Notes: a model not told the origin generated them from the letters alone. A stretch of 64,000 nucleotides of DNA from Paradesertivirga sp966210515 (GCA_966210515.1 CBIHLM010000010.1:19806-83805); one strand, 5' to 3'; numbered from the stretch's first letter, positions 50,570 to 59,550 are shown. A program made the numbers and translations.

Positions 50570-50995
50570 TTAGATATACGATATATCGTTTGATAGTTCA
50601 TTTGAATCACCATCTTCATACGGGAAAAAGTGTTTAAGTTCATGTCCCGCCATGTTTATGCCCGTAATTAAGCCCTCCACAAGTTCTCCCGCTTTAAAGT
50701 GGGCAAGCATAGCTTCTTTCGTGGTATCCCAAAAATCAGGTGGTACAACTTTGTTTATGCCGGCATCACCTATAATGGCAAACTTGTGGTCTTCTGTTGC
50801 AATATATATCAGCACTCCATTGCGAAGTGCTGTTTTATCCATACCGATTTTATGAAAATAATTGGCGGCTCTGTCTAAAGGATCTTCCTTACAATGCTTT
50901 TCTGCCCCAATGCGGATTTCTCCGGAAGTATGACTCTCCGCAGCTTCTATTGCTTGCCGGATTCGTTCTTGTTCTGCGTCTGTAAATAAAGCCAT
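50570..50995 (-). CDS. cytoplasmic TPM-domain protein
   Basis: A single TPM domain of 141 residues without signal peptide: FTDAEQERIRQAIEAAESHT, SGEIRIGAEKHC, ALRNGVLIYIATEDHKFAII and GDAGINKVVPPDFWD. The C-terminus after residue 125 is acidic and irregular. It lies between lemA (47 bases) and the secreted TPM protein (38 bases), the usual three-gene arrangement in Bacteroidetes. Function unknown; TPM folds can bind metal and some have phosphatase activity. Confidence 0.88.
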   Translation of the reverse strand: MALFTDAEQERIRQAIEAAESHTSGEIRIGAEKHCKEDPLDRAANYFHKIGMDKTALRNGVLIYIATEDHKFAIIGDAGINKVVPPDFWDTTKEAMLAHFKAGELVEGLITGINMAGHELKHFFPYEDGDSNELSNDISYI

Positions 50996-51042
50996 TCTAT
51001 CGAGCCTGTTGGATTCTTTGAATTTCAGATAATGTAATCGAC

Positions 51043-51621
51043 TTAAAACTCAACCTTCGGAGCATTTTGTGCCGCAGGATCAGCTTGAAAATATCCTTTC
51101 TTCTCAAAACCGAAAATAGAAGCTGTCAAATTATTGGGGAACGATCTGATTTTTGAATTATAAACTCGTGTTACTTCATTAAATTTCTGTCTTTCCACTG
51201 CAATGCGATTTTCTGTTCCCTCAATCTGTGCCTGCAATTCAAGAAAATTCTGATTTGCTTTCAATTGCGGGTAGTTTTCAGTGACCATCATTAACCTTCC
51301 CAAAGCTGTACTTAGCTGTCCTTGTGCCTGATTGAATTTTTCTATTGCTTCAGGTGTAAGTTTAGTTGGGTCAACATTTACAGCTGTTGCTTTTGCCCGT
51401 GCTTCTATTACTGCTGTAAGTGTTTGTTGTTCATGCGCTGCAGCTCCTTTTACAGATGCTACTAAGTTTGGTATTAAATCCGCTCTGCGCTTATAAACAT
51501 TCTGAACCTGCGCCCACTGCGACTGAACCTGTTCGTCAAGATCAACCATTGTGTTATAGCCACATGATGAAAAAGACAGTAATGTTATTAATCCCGCAAT
51601 GGTATAAATGAATTTTCTCAT
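51043..51621 (-). CDS. lemA: LemA family lipoprotein
   Basis: 192 residues. MRKFIYTIAGLITLLSFSSC is a lipoprotein signal with lipidated Cys20; the LemA core follows: YNTMVDLDEQVQSQWAQVQN, YKRRADLIPNLVASVKG, HEQQTLTAVIEARAKA, and RLMMVTENYPQLKANQNFLE. The mature protein is a helical bundle, membrane-attached with the helices outside. Role unclear; family members are linked to envelope stress. First gene of the LemA-TPM-TPM operon. Confidence 0.93.
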   Translation of the reverse strand: MRKFIYTIAGLITLLSFSSCGYNTMVDLDEQVQSQWAQVQNVYKRRADLIPNLVASVKGAAAHEQQTLTAVIEARAKATAVNVDPTKLTPEAIEKFNQAQGQLSTALGRLMMVTENYPQLKANQNFLELQAQIEGTENRIAVERQKFNEVTRVYNSKIRSFPNNLTASIFGFEKKGYFQADPAAQNAPKVEF

Positions 51622-51863
51622 GGTTTAAATTTATTTTTTGTTTTTGTACAAATAAGCATCAAAATGTGTTCCGTTGTCTAATCTATTATCTTGCTTAGAC
51701 ATTCTGTCAGTAAAGATAAATCTTTAACTCGGGTTTTTGTTTTGATCCGCCATGGTCGTATTCAAAAAATCGAGTTTCGCCAACAGTTATTTTCTAACCC
51801 GCTGGAAAACCTTCAATTTGGGTGATCTGCATGTTTACACTTTCTCATTTAACATTTAACACC

Positions 51864-51871
51864 TAAATTTG
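51864..51871 (+). promoter_or_regulatory. -7 promoter element of the COG2509 gene
   Basis: TAAATTTG matches TAnnTTTG, 32 bases before the ATG at 51904. Confidence 0.6.
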
Positions 51872-51903
51872 CAGAATCCGGGATAAAAACCCGGCGATGT
51901 TGT

Positions 51904-53451
51904 ATGATTAAAGAAATTGAGCTTGTATTGCTTCCATCCGAAGCAACAGATCCGATTCTGATAAACAAAAAAGCTGCCTCTGTCCTTAAAATCTCCCACG
52001 AGAAGATTTCTGATGTAAAAGTTCTTAAGCGATCTATTGACGCCCGTAGTAAGCAGGTCGTGTACCGGCTGCGTGTCAATATATATATCGATGAGCCAGC
52101 CGCACCCGAGGTGTTTTCTGTCAATTATCCGAATGTATCCGATAAAAGGCCTGTTCTCATTATTGGCGCCGGGCCCGCCGGGTTATTTGCAGCATTAAAA
52201 TGTATTGAACTGGGTTTGAAGCCAGTTATTCTCGAGCGCGGAAAGGACGTTAAGCAACGTCGGCGAGATCTCGCAGCAATTAACAGAGAGGGGATCATTA
52301 ATCCCGAGTCAAACTACTGCTATGGAGAGGGAGGCGCGGGCACATATTCTGATGGTAAATTATATACACGCTCAAATAAACGCGGCGACATTCAATACGT
52401 ATTGAAAACTTTGGTGGCCCATGGTGCGACCTCTGATATTTTGGTGGATGCTCGTCCGCATATCGGAACCAATAAACTCCCTCAAATTATAATTTCCCTT
52501 CGCGAAACCATTCTGAATGCAGGGGGGGAAGTGCACTTCGACTGTAAGGTTGAAGATATTATAATAACATGTAATGAAGTTGAAGGGGTAAAAATATCAT
52601 CCGGAGAGATTTTCAAATCAAAAAATGTTATTCTTGCCACAGGGCACTCGGCAAGAGATATTTATTACCTGTTGGCTAGGCGGAATGTTTTGATCGAAGC
52701 AAAACCTTTTGCTTTAGGTGTCAGAATTGAGCACCCTCAGGAAATTGTCGATAAAGCTCAATATCATTGCGATGTCCGGGATCCCTTTCTTCCACCGTCT
52801 TCTTACAGTTTTGTCGAGCAAATTGAGAACAGAGGTGTGTTTTCTTTCTGTATGTGTCCCGGAGGAATTATTGCGCCCTGCGCTACAGATTTTAATGAAA
52901 TCGTCGTGAATGGATGGTCACCGTCAAAGCGGAACAATCCTTACGCCAATTCAGGAACAGTGGTTCAGATAAAGTTAGAGGACGTGCCGGCGGATCCCGG
53001 CAATCCATTAAGATTGCTGGAATTTCAAAGTCAGATAGAGCAGGCGGCCTACATAGCCGGCGGGGGTAATCTAGTTGCGCCTGCCCAGAGAATGGTAGAC
53101 TTCGTCGAAAATCGTCTGTCGGTTAATCTTCCTGAGAATTCTTATTTGCCGGGTACAAAGTCCAGCTCATTAAAGGAAGTGCTTCCCGGTTTTGTCTTCT
53201 CTCGCCTGCAGAAGGCGCTTCCGCAGTTCGGAAAAAAGATGAAAGGCTATTATACGAACGAAGCAATTCTGGTCGGTGTCGAGTCCAGAACATCATCTCC
53301 TGTTCGCATACCCCGGGATAAAGATTCATTGCAACACCCGAACGTAAAAGGGTTATTCCCCTGTGCGGAAGGGGCTGGTTATGCGGGTGGCATTGTTTCA
53401 GCAGCTATCGATGGCATGAATTGTGCAGAAGCAGTAACAAGAAATATATAA
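51904..53451 (+). CDS. FAD-dependent dehydrogenase of the COG2509 type
   Basis: 515-residue flavoprotein of the uncharacterised COG2509 group. An N-terminal ferredoxin-like domain (1-80: IELVLLPSEATD, VLKRSIDARSKQVVYRLRV) precedes the Rossmann fold with GAGPAGLFAAL (88-98), LERGKDVKQRRRD, YGEGGAGTYSDGKLYTR and RPHIGTNKLP. FSFCMCPGG and the C-terminal GAGYAGGIVSAAIDG close the FAD domain. Reaction unknown; probably an oxidoreductase on a large substrate. The CoA-binding protein gene follows after one base. Confidence 0.9.
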   Translation: MIKEIELVLLPSEATDPILINKKAASVLKISHEKISDVKVLKRSIDARSKQVVYRLRVNIYIDEPAAPEVFSVNYPNVSDKRPVLIIGAGPAGLFAALKCIELGLKPVILERGKDVKQRRRDLAAINREGIINPESNYCYGEGGAGTYSDGKLYTRSNKRGDIQYVLKTLVAHGATSDILVDARPHIGTNKLPQIIISLRETILNAGGEVHFDCKVEDIIITCNEVEGVKISSGEIFKSKNVILATGHSARDIYYLLARRNVLIEAKPFALGVRIEHPQEIVDKAQYHCDVRDPFLPPSSYSFVEQIENRGVFSFCMCPGGIIAPCATDFNEIVVNGWSPSKRNNPYANSGTVVQIKLEDVPADPGNPLRLLEFQSQIEQAAYIAGGGNLVAPAQRMVDFVENRLSVNLPENSYLPGTKSSSLKEVLPGFVFSRLQKALPQFGKKMKGYYTNEAILVGVESRTSSPVRIPRDKDSLQHPNVKGLFPCAEGAGYAGGIVSAAIDGMNCAEAVTRNI

Positions 53452-53452
53452 A

Positions 53453-53821
53453 ATGATAGAAATGAAGAAGACGATTGTTTTAGGCGCAACTCCAGATTCG
53501 AGCAGGTACGCTTATCTGGCTTCAAACAAGCTGGCGAGATACGGACATGAAATCATCAATGTGGGCATTAAAAACGGTGAAGTGGCTGGTGTGGCTATAG
53601 AAAAGCCCGAGTACATTCATGGGGACGTTGATACAATTACCTTATATGTAGGGCCTAATAACCAAAAGAGTTTATACGATTACGTCCTAAATACAAATCC
53701 CAAACGGATAATTTTTAATCCTGGAACAGAAAATCCTGAACTCGAATTTTTAGCGGAACAAAAAGGGATAGAAACCGTATTAGCGTGTACACTGGTAATG
53801 CTTTCAACCGGCGAATATTAG
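53453..53821 (+). CDS. CoA-binding domain protein
   Basis: 122-residue single CoA-binding (Rossmann) domain: KKTIVLGATPDSSRYAYLAS, YGHEIINVGIKNGEVAGV, DTITLYVGPNNQKSLYDYVL and IIFNPGTENPELEFLAEQKG, with a late cysteine in VLACTLVML. This is the YccU-like PF13380 family, of unknown cellular role. It begins one base after the COG2509 stop (another ATG is three codons in). Confidence 0.9.
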   Translation: MIEMKKTIVLGATPDSSRYAYLASNKLARYGHEIINVGIKNGEVAGVAIEKPEYIHGDVDTITLYVGPNNQKSLYDYVLNTNPKRIIFNPGTENPELEFLAEQKGIETVLACTLVMLSTGEY

Positions 53822-53844
53822 CGTATAAAAGTTAATCATCATTT

Positions 53845-54216
53845 ATGGTCCTATCATCTACACAAGCTTCAATTGTAAGACAATATTTGCCTGGAGTTTA
53901 TTTTATCGCTCTCGCTACCTGGTTTGGTTATCAGGATGTTAATTTGTGGATGGGCTTGGTTGTTGCTCTTTTCATTATACAAATGCTTCTTAACAATAAG
54001 TACATAAACCTTATCCTCGGTTTTTTAACCATTTTATGTTCTATTTATATGGTGGTGGCGTTGTTTTATAAAATTGATAGTACCATTGATTTTGTGCCTG
54101 TCACTTTGCTTTTTATTGTTCTAAATTTTTATATGTCTCGAATGCTGTTTTTGAATCAAAATTTTTCTATGTCGTCACTCCGGGAAAATAGTCTCGACGA
54201 GATACTTTTTTTATAA
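53845..54216 (+). CDS. small integral membrane protein
   Basis: 123 residues with three to four hydrophobic segments (about 13-27, 31-48, 52-73 and 82-94) and a polar tail SMSSLRENSLDEILFL. Low similarity to named families; I do not recognise it. It follows the CoA-binding gene after 23 bases and may share its transcript. Confidence 0.75.
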   Translation: MVLSSTQASIVRQYLPGVYFIALATWFGYQDVNLWMGLVVALFIIQMLLNNKYINLILGFLTILCSIYMVVALFYKIDSTIDFVPVTLLFIVLNFYMSRMLFLNQNFSMSSLRENSLDEILFL

Positions 54217-54341
54217 TAAGAAAATGGAATGGGGAGATCTATTCCCTGCAGCCCTGCTTTTCACAGATCCTGGCACATGCTGCCGCTTCAATCAGGTTTA
54301 GCTGGAAAATGTTTCTTTCATCCGAGACTTACCAGCGCAGC

Positions 54342-54581
54342 TTACCACAAACGCATTGTTTCAATTTTATCGGCAATCAGGTGCAGGGTTTCCTCATCTA
54401 TTAATCCGCTGTTATTGCAAATGTGCAAAAGTCCCCGGTGGTCGGGTTCAAAACTTGCGACCATTTTGCTGTCGCTATAAATTTCAAATTTGCACGTGTA
54501 CTCATCACTATGAGGATAATCAACTACTTCAAATTTCAATTTTTCCTCGTCTTTAATTATTTCTATCGAAAATTTCTCCAT
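54342..54581 (-). CDS. small conserved hypothetical protein
   Basis: 79 residues, no signal peptide or membrane segment: MEKFSIEIIKDEEKLKFEVV, then DEYTCKFEIYSDSKMVASFE, and HICNNSGLIDEETLHLIADK. The alternating beta-strand character suggests a compact two-layer domain. Similar short proteins occur in Sphingobacteriaceae without function. The coding quality (regular amino-acid use, no competing frame) is better than that of the opposite-strand frame in the same place. Confidence 0.7.
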   Translation of the reverse strand: MEKFSIEIIKDEEKLKFEVVDYPHSDEYTCKFEIYSDSKMVASFEPDHRGLLHICNNSGLIDEETLHLIADKIETMRLW

Positions 54582-54906
54582 ACATCATCATTATACATTT
54601 AACTTAACGCTCTCTTAAATTTAATGTTTTCATGCCGGAATATGGCATATGTTCTGCGGACTCATAGCGCCGGATTGATAAGAGAACAAATTAATGAGGA
54701 TTTTAGCAATCATGAGAATGAAGCGAAAAATTGACTTATACAATTGGAGAATTTGTTGTCGATTTAAAGATGCACAAAAGGCAAAGCTGTGCTGAGATTC
54801 TTTAAGATGACTCAACAACAGCTTCTTATTTTCTTTTTCTGCTACTTTGCTGTTAAAAAAGCAAGCAATAGAAGCCGTCTCGAGGCTGCCTGGAAGACGA
54901 CTTTTT
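54582..54906. other. 325-base intergenic region
   Basis: Apart from the hairpin at 54872-54903 I see nothing functional. Open frames here on either strand lack starts or sensible composition. A short imperfect palindrome (ATGCC...GGCAT, 54631-54647) has no obvious role. Confidence 0.5.
54872..54903 (-). terminator. hairpin behind the coiled-coil protein gene
   Basis: AAGCCGTCT (54872-54880) and AGACGACTT (54895-54903) pair over 9 positions in minus-strand RNA with one G-U pair and an inner AGG/CCT stem. The stop of the gene at 54907 is directly adjacent. A T-tract lies about 15 bases further on. Confidence 0.5.
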
Positions 54907-55422
54907 TTATTCCGTTTCAGCTGGTTTGGCCGGCTGTGCTTTGGGTTTTTCTTTTGCAACCGTATTTGTAGGCTCCGCATCGGATTTTGCTTCTTTTTTT
55001 GCGGGTGGCGCTGGCGGGATATTTTGTTTATAGGTATTAAGCTCAACTTTTAATGTGTCGTTTTCACTGCTTAATTGTTTCCTGCTTTCCTCTGATTCAT
55101 AAAATGCAGCTTTAAGTTTAGTTAGTTCGCTGTTAAGATTATTGATAAGGCTGTCTTTATTAGATAGAGCTTTTGATAAGCTGTCAGTTCTATTCTCATA
55201 CTGTTTAAAAAACAACCGGTTCGCCTCTGCAGCTCCTTCCATTCTGGCCAATTGAATTTCAGCCTTTTGTAATGCTTCACTTTTGTCTTTCAGCAATTTG
55301 TTCAGGCTGTCTGATTTATTGGTAAGCGATTCGATTATTTCTTTTCTCGATTGAGCGTTTAACGTTGTTAGATTAAATAGTATTAATCCAGAAACCAGGA
55401 GGAAAAATTTATACGTTTTCAT
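54907..55422 (-). CDS. secreted coiled-coil protein with proline-rich tail
   Basis: 171 residues: signal peptide (MKTYKFFLLVSGLILFN, cleavage after NAQ, residue 24), a long coiled coil (about 26-132, heptads of L, K, S and E such as SDSLNKLLKDKSEALQKAE and NKDSLINNLNSELTKLKAAF), and a disordered tail rich in P, A, K and E (PPAPPAKKEAKSDAEP to KPAETE). It may be a periplasmic spacer or scaffold. No family recognised; the neighbouring genes give no clue. Confidence 0.8.
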   Translation of the reverse strand: MKTYKFFLLVSGLILFNLTTLNAQSRKEIIESLTNKSDSLNKLLKDKSEALQKAEIQLARMEGAAEANRLFFKQYENRTDSLSKALSNKDSLINNLNSELTKLKAAFYESEESRKQLSSENDTLKVELNTYKQNIPPAPPAKKEAKSDAEPTNTVAKEKPKAQPAKPAETE

Positions 55423-55830
55423 GATCTTTTTTTTGATGGAGTTGTCAATATAATTAGAAGAACACGTCGGTACTCAGCAAATAAAAACTTGTTTTTTACT
55501 TTGATAACCAGTTGTTTAAATCGCTTGTTTCGAATATTTTAAGTTATTATCCACATCTTCTATCACTGAAAATTCTTCATCGAATGGCTTGAAAAAATAG
55601 GAAAAATCGGGCTGGAGATCATTTAGAATGCGGGGAGAGGTTGATCGATCAGGTTTCACTTGAAAGCGCTCCGAGGAGGTGCAGATTTTTGTTTTTTTTT
55701 TGCGTTAGACGACCATGAATTAAGATCATGATATCCATAAAAAAACCGAAAAACAAAAGTCATTCGGTAAAATGTATTTTACAATAAAGATTGATTAACC
55801 CACATACTAGGGCAGCATCACGGAGTAATC
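55423..55830. other. 408-base AT-rich intergenic region
   Basis: No gene. One exact DnaA-box-like TTATCCACA (55547-55555) stands alone. A weak hairpin ACCGAA/TTCGGT (55745-55750/55763-55768) and a short AT palindrome TAAAATGTATTTTA (55768-55781) lie downstream of the gene at 55831 and may end its transcript. Confidence 0.5.
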
Positions 55831-56100
55831 TTAATCGGTCGCATCTTCAATATAATCATCATTTTGTTTTCTGCCATCAACCCATTCGGGCTTATTTCCA
55901 CTTTCTGTAGGATTGGGATTAATTCCGTTTCCGTTCGAGTTGTTGATAATGAATTGTTCGTTGTCAGCGCCTTCAGTTTTTTCCTGATTGGGATAGGGTG
56001 CTCTCTTAACATCCTCCGGATCTTCCCTGTCGGGATGCTGCTTGCCGATAAAAGACTCTTTTTGGGTTAAACGTGATGGGATTTTATCATTTTCAGACAT
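55831..56100 (-). CDS. hypothetical hydrophilic protein
   Basis: 89 residues, very rich in N, E, D, P, K and Q and without hydrophobic segments: SENDKIPSRLTQKESFIGKQ, then HPDREDPEDVKRAPYPNQEK, NNSNGNGINPNP and WVDGRKQNDDYIEDATD. It is predicted to be disordered, like small stress- or general-starvation-type proteins in this phylum. It lies 67 bases downstream of the transglutaminase gene, same strand, and may be the last gene of that operon. Not certain to be coding. Confidence 0.6.
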   Translation of the reverse strand: MSENDKIPSRLTQKESFIGKQHPDREDPEDVKRAPYPNQEKTEGADNEQFIINNSNGNGINPNPTESGNKPEWVDGRKQNDDYIEDATD

Positions 56101-56167
56101 AATGTTATTTCATTGGTTAATTAAATAACCCGATCTACGTCTTTTTGTTGATTTAAAATTGAGACAG

Positions 56168-57133
56168 CTATTGCTGTTGCTGTTGCTGTTGTTCCATCCG
56201 CTCGTTGTAGAGCTGAAAGCTGTTAACCGAAAAACCAGCTGGTTTTTCGATCGGATAGTCCGAGAGTGAATTCTCTTCAAGAAGGTCATCTTCGTAAGAA
56301 ACAGATACTGAAACTTCAAGAAAGTGTTTAGCCTGGCCTTTATAAACGCCCTTTACAGGACTGCAATCCGTAAAATTTCGCCCAACGGCTAATCGTACAT
56401 GTGTTTCATTTGCAACGCAATTATTTGTCGGATCGAGACCTAACCAGCCATAGCCTGGCAGATATGTTTCAACCCATGCGTGAGTCGCACCCTCTCCCCG
56501 CATTCCGTTTCTGTTAGGGCAAACATAGCCGCTAACATATCGGGAAGGCATATTGAGTAATCTCAGCATCACAAGAAGTATATGTGCAAAATCCTGACAA
56601 ACGCCTGCCTTTAATTTCCATACTTCATCAAGACCTGTTTCTACGGTAGTGATTCCTGGAATATACTTAAAGTTATCATAGACGTATTTATTATAGCGTA
56701 AAGCAGTTTTATAAGGCGTTTCGTCCTGAATCCGTTCGAGCGCTACAATTTCATTTAACTCTTTTAATCCCTCAAAATGCTCCAGCATCAGGTAGTCAAC
56801 ATACGGTATTTTTGACTTAACCGATTCTAGATCAATCCACTGTTGAGACGCAAACATATCATCGACAGGAAGTGGCTTATGCTGTGTCGCAACGAATAAT
56901 CGTGAATAGATCTCCAGTTCAGAATGTGGCATATAATGCGAGAATGTGCCCACTTCATTTCCGTAATAATCTTTGTAGATGTCAACATTCGGATCTCCGC
57001 TTATTTTCAGATCGTGATTTAAAACTTCTTGGTAATCATCGTTGATTGGAAATAAAATGATCTGGTTAGCACTGTCACGAACAAGGCCGGTATAGCTATA
57101 TCGTGTAGTATGTTTTATGGTAAATTTTGGCAT
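56168..57133 (-). CDS. transglutaminase-like protease-fold protein
   Basis: 321 residues. An N-terminal beta domain (1-110: FTIKHTTRYSYTGLVRDSAN, SHYMPHSELEIYSRL) precedes the transglutaminase core with the triad Cys179 (KAGVCQDFAH), His218 (GATHAWVE) and Asp234 (WLGLDPTNN). Such cysteine enzymes often hydrolyse or transfer peptide bonds. It ends in EQQQQQQQ from a CAACAG repeat (56171-56188). No signal peptide. Last core gene of the ATP-grasp/alpha-E/transglutaminase operon; 18 bases after the alpha-E gene. Confidence 0.92.
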   Translation of the reverse strand: MPKFTIKHTTRYSYTGLVRDSANQIILFPINDDYQEVLNHDLKISGDPNVDIYKDYYGNEVGTFSHYMPHSELEIYSRLFVATQHKPLPVDDMFASQQWIDLESVKSKIPYVDYLMLEHFEGLKELNEIVALERIQDETPYKTALRYNKYVYDNFKYIPGITTVETGLDEVWKLKAGVCQDFAHILLVMLRLLNMPSRYVSGYVCPNRNGMRGEGATHAWVETYLPGYGWLGLDPTNNCVANETHVRLAVGRNFTDCSPVKGVYKGQAKHFLEVSVSVSYEDDLLEENSLSDYPIEKPAGFSVNSFQLYNERMEQQQQQQQ

Positions 57134-57151
57134 CGGGTGGTTTTTAATCTG

Positions 57152-58087
57152 TTAGGAATAAGCAAAGTATTGTACATTCAATGCATCCCCAATCGTATAC
57201 AACTCCCTTTTTATAGAGTATAAATAGGGATGTAGTCCTTCCTGTCTGATAGATTGCAAGGTGCTGTATTTAATCCGGCTTTCAAGCCTGCCGATCAATA
57301 TTGATATCTCCTTTATTTCTGAAATGTTATTATTAATTCTTAACCGGTCAAGATACCGCGTTATGTGATCAACCGAATACAGAACTGACCGGGGGAAATC
57401 ACTGTTCAGAACCACAAGTTCAAGGACATTTTCGGCTTCGAAACCTTGTCTGTAAGTTTTCAGGTAAAGTTCGTAGCCGCCTAAAGACAACAACAAATGT
57501 TTCCAATAAGAGGTGTCGGTTAACAAGTCCGGATCATTGTTGATGGTCCCGAATTTTACATCAAGAATATCTGCCGATTGAATGCTTCTTTCCAGGTATT
57601 TGCCGATATTCATAAAACTGGTTCCCTCACCCCGTTCCATCGTGACTTCCGCAGTTCCGCAATAAAGCATTCCCTGTCTGATCAGCATGTCCAAGGCCGA
57701 AATGGGGTCGTCCTTCTTTAAAGAAGAAATTAGTTTATTATCTTTTATTAAATGGTAATATTCATTTAAGCATTGCCATAAGTCTTTGGCAATATGATCC
57801 TGAACACTGCGAGCATTCTCCCGTGCCAGGGTTATCATATTTATGATAGAATTTGGATTTTCTTTACCTGCTACCATATAAAGTAAAACGTCTCTACTGT
57901 TATACTCAATCTTCTTTATGCCTTCTTCCTCAAGTTTTGTATAAAGTTTGATAACCGGGCGCCATGTAAATTCATGAATGGAATCCTGAGATGAAGCGTA
58001 ATTGATTTTTAGCATTCTCAGAATGCCATCGCTGCGCTCCACATAACGACTTAGCCAATATAAATTTGATGCAACTCTACTTAACAT
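57152..58087 (-). CDS. alpha-E domain protein
   Basis: 311 residues, almost all alpha-helical: MLSRVASNLYWLSRYVERSD at the start is the family signature, followed by LARENARSVQDHIAKDLWQC, MERGEGTSFMNIGKYLERS, ILDVKFGT and YLDRLRINNNISEI. The alpha-E family is found next to circularly permuted ATP-grasp and transglutaminase proteins and has no proven activity. It starts 11 bases after the ATP-grasp gene, so they are cotranscribed. Confidence 0.93.
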   Translation of the reverse strand: MLSRVASNLYWLSRYVERSDGILRMLKINYASSQDSIHEFTWRPVIKLYTKLEEEGIKKIEYNSRDVLLYMVAGKENPNSIINMITLARENARSVQDHIAKDLWQCLNEYYHLIKDNKLISSLKKDDPISALDMLIRQGMLYCGTAEVTMERGEGTSFMNIGKYLERSIQSADILDVKFGTINNDPDLLTDTSYWKHLLLSLGGYELYLKTYRQGFEAENVLELVVLNSDFPRSVLYSVDHITRYLDRLRINNNISEIKEISILIGRLESRIKYSTLQSIRQEGLHPYLYSIKRELYTIGDALNVQYFAYS

Positions 58088-58098
58088 TCTGTTTTAAT

Positions 58099-59550
58099 TT
58101 ATGATGCGAGTACCCAGGTATCTTTGCTTCCGCCGCCCTGAGAGCTGTTTACTACCATTGATCCTTCGGTAAGGGCGACCCGAGTAAGACCTCCCGGAAC
58201 AATTTCAATCCCGTTAGGACCGCAAAGGGCAAAAGGTCTCAGGTCGATTCTCCGCGGCGACAAGTCGCCGTTCATATAACAAGGAGCTGCTGACAAACTG
58301 ATAGTAGGCTGAGCGATAAACTGGCGGGGATCTTTTAAGATTTCTTCTTTATAGTCTGAAATTTCCGAATCTGTAGCAAGGTATCCCATCAGCATGCCAT
58401 AACCACCGCTACCGTTAGTCTTTTTGATAACCATATTCTGGATATGTTCAAATACATATTCCTGGTGATCTTTTTTTCCCAAATGATATGTAGGTACATT
58501 TTTTAACAAGGGCTCTTCATTAAGATAGTACTTTATCATATCGGGGACATAAGAATAAATGGCCTTATCGTCTGCAACACCGTTCCCCACCGCGTTCACA
58601 ATAGCTACATTTCCTTTTCGATATGCACTCATCAGGCCAGCGACACCAAGAATGCTTCCTGGATTAAATACCAGAGGGTCCAGATATTCATCATCCACGC
58701 GCCTGTAGATTACATCCACCTGCTGACGGCCATTGGTTGTCTTCATATAAACCTTGTGATTGTCGACCATCAAATCTCTGCCTTCTACAAGCTCAACACC
58801 CATTAAACGGGCTAAAGTGGTATGTTCAAAATACGCGGAGTTATAAGAACCCGGACTAAGTAATACTATTGTTGGATTGGAAATTTGCCTTGGCGAGATA
58901 GACAAAAGGTTTTTGTACAAAATGCCCGGATATTCGGTTACACTTCTTACCCTGCATTGCGGAAGCAGGTCGGGGAAAAGCCGCTTGGTGATTTCGCGGT
59001 TTTCGAGCATGTAACTTACACCCGAAGGTGTGCGAAGGTTATCTTCGAGAACGTAATAGGTGCCGTCGCTGTCCCTTATTAAATCAATGCCGGCAATATG
59101 AACGTAAATATCGTAGGGTACAGCTACGTTGAACATTTCGCGTAAAAAATGCGGACAGGAGTAAATCATTTCTATTGGAATGATCCCATCTTTTACAATG
59201 AACATATTGCTGTAAATGTCCTTAAGAAAAATATTCAGCGCTTTGAGTCGCTGTTTTATACCGGCTTCAATGAATGTCCAGTCTGCGGCGGTTATAATTC
59301 GCGGAATAATATCGAAGGGGAATATTTTTTCTATGCCTTCTCCACTATTGTAGACCGTAAAGGTAATTCCCTGGCTCATAAATAACTTTTTTGCCAGTTC
59401 TTCTTTTTTATTTAGATCGTCTATTGATTCTTTTGATAGGTAATCAATCACTTTCTGATAAGGAGAACGGATATTATGCTCAGAATTGAACATTTCATCC
59501 CATGTATTACTTGTCGGTTTATATTTGTCCAGAAAATTTGATCCGCTCAT
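58099..59550 (-). CDS. circularly permuted type 2 ATP-grasp protein
   Basis: From ATG 59550 the protein has 483 residues (MSGSNFLDKYKPTSNTWDEM). Family blocks include QGITFTVYNSGEGIEKIFPF, PFDIIPRIITAADW, YVLEDNLRTPSGVSYM, VDVIYRRVDDEYLDPL, IVNAVGNGVADDKAIYSYVP, VIKKTNGSGGYGML and RRIDLRPFALCG. These proteins are predicted amide ligases that may make peptide tags or small peptides. A start 15 codons earlier exists, but a TATATTTA element overlaps it. First gene of the operon. Confidence 0.93.
   Translation of the reverse strand: MSGSNFLDKYKPTSNTWDEMFNSEHNIRSPYQKVIDYLSKESIDDLNKKEELAKKLFMSQGITFTVYNSGEGIEKIFPFDIIPRIITAADWTFIEAGIKQRLKALNIFLKDIYSNMFIVKDGIIPIEMIYSCPHFLREMFNVAVPYDIYVHIAGIDLIRDSDGTYYVLEDNLRTPSGVSYMLENREITKRLFPDLLPQCRVRSVTEYPGILYKNLLSISPRQISNPTIVLLSPGSYNSAYFEHTTLARLMGVELVEGRDLMVDNHKVYMKTTNGRQQVDVIYRRVDDEYLDPLVFNPGSILGVAGLMSAYRKGNVAIVNAVGNGVADDKAIYSYVPDMIKYYLNEEPLLKNVPTYHLGKKDHQEYVFEHIQNMVIKKTNGSGGYGMLMGYLATDSEISDYKEEILKDPRQFIAQPTISLSAAPCYMNGDLSPRRIDLRPFALCGPNGIEIVPGGLTRVALTEGSMVVNSSQGGGSKDTWVLAS

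Noticed and set aside
51751..51858. Possible 35-codon frame upstream of the COG2509 gene
   Set aside because: Composition is not protein-like, and no promoter, family or terminator supports it.
54229..54480. 83-residue plus-strand frame
   Set aside because: It lies opposite the better-supported 79-residue gene at 54342-54581 and has no recognisable features.
54630..55046. 138-residue minus-strand frame, lysine- and serine-rich
   Set aside because: It overlaps the coiled-coil gene in another frame and runs through its terminator; no start signal.
55547..55555. Exact DnaA-box-like TTATCCACA
   Set aside because: It is alone; no cluster of boxes, no AT-rich unwinding element with repeats, and the flanking genes converge here rather than diverge, so it does not support an origin.
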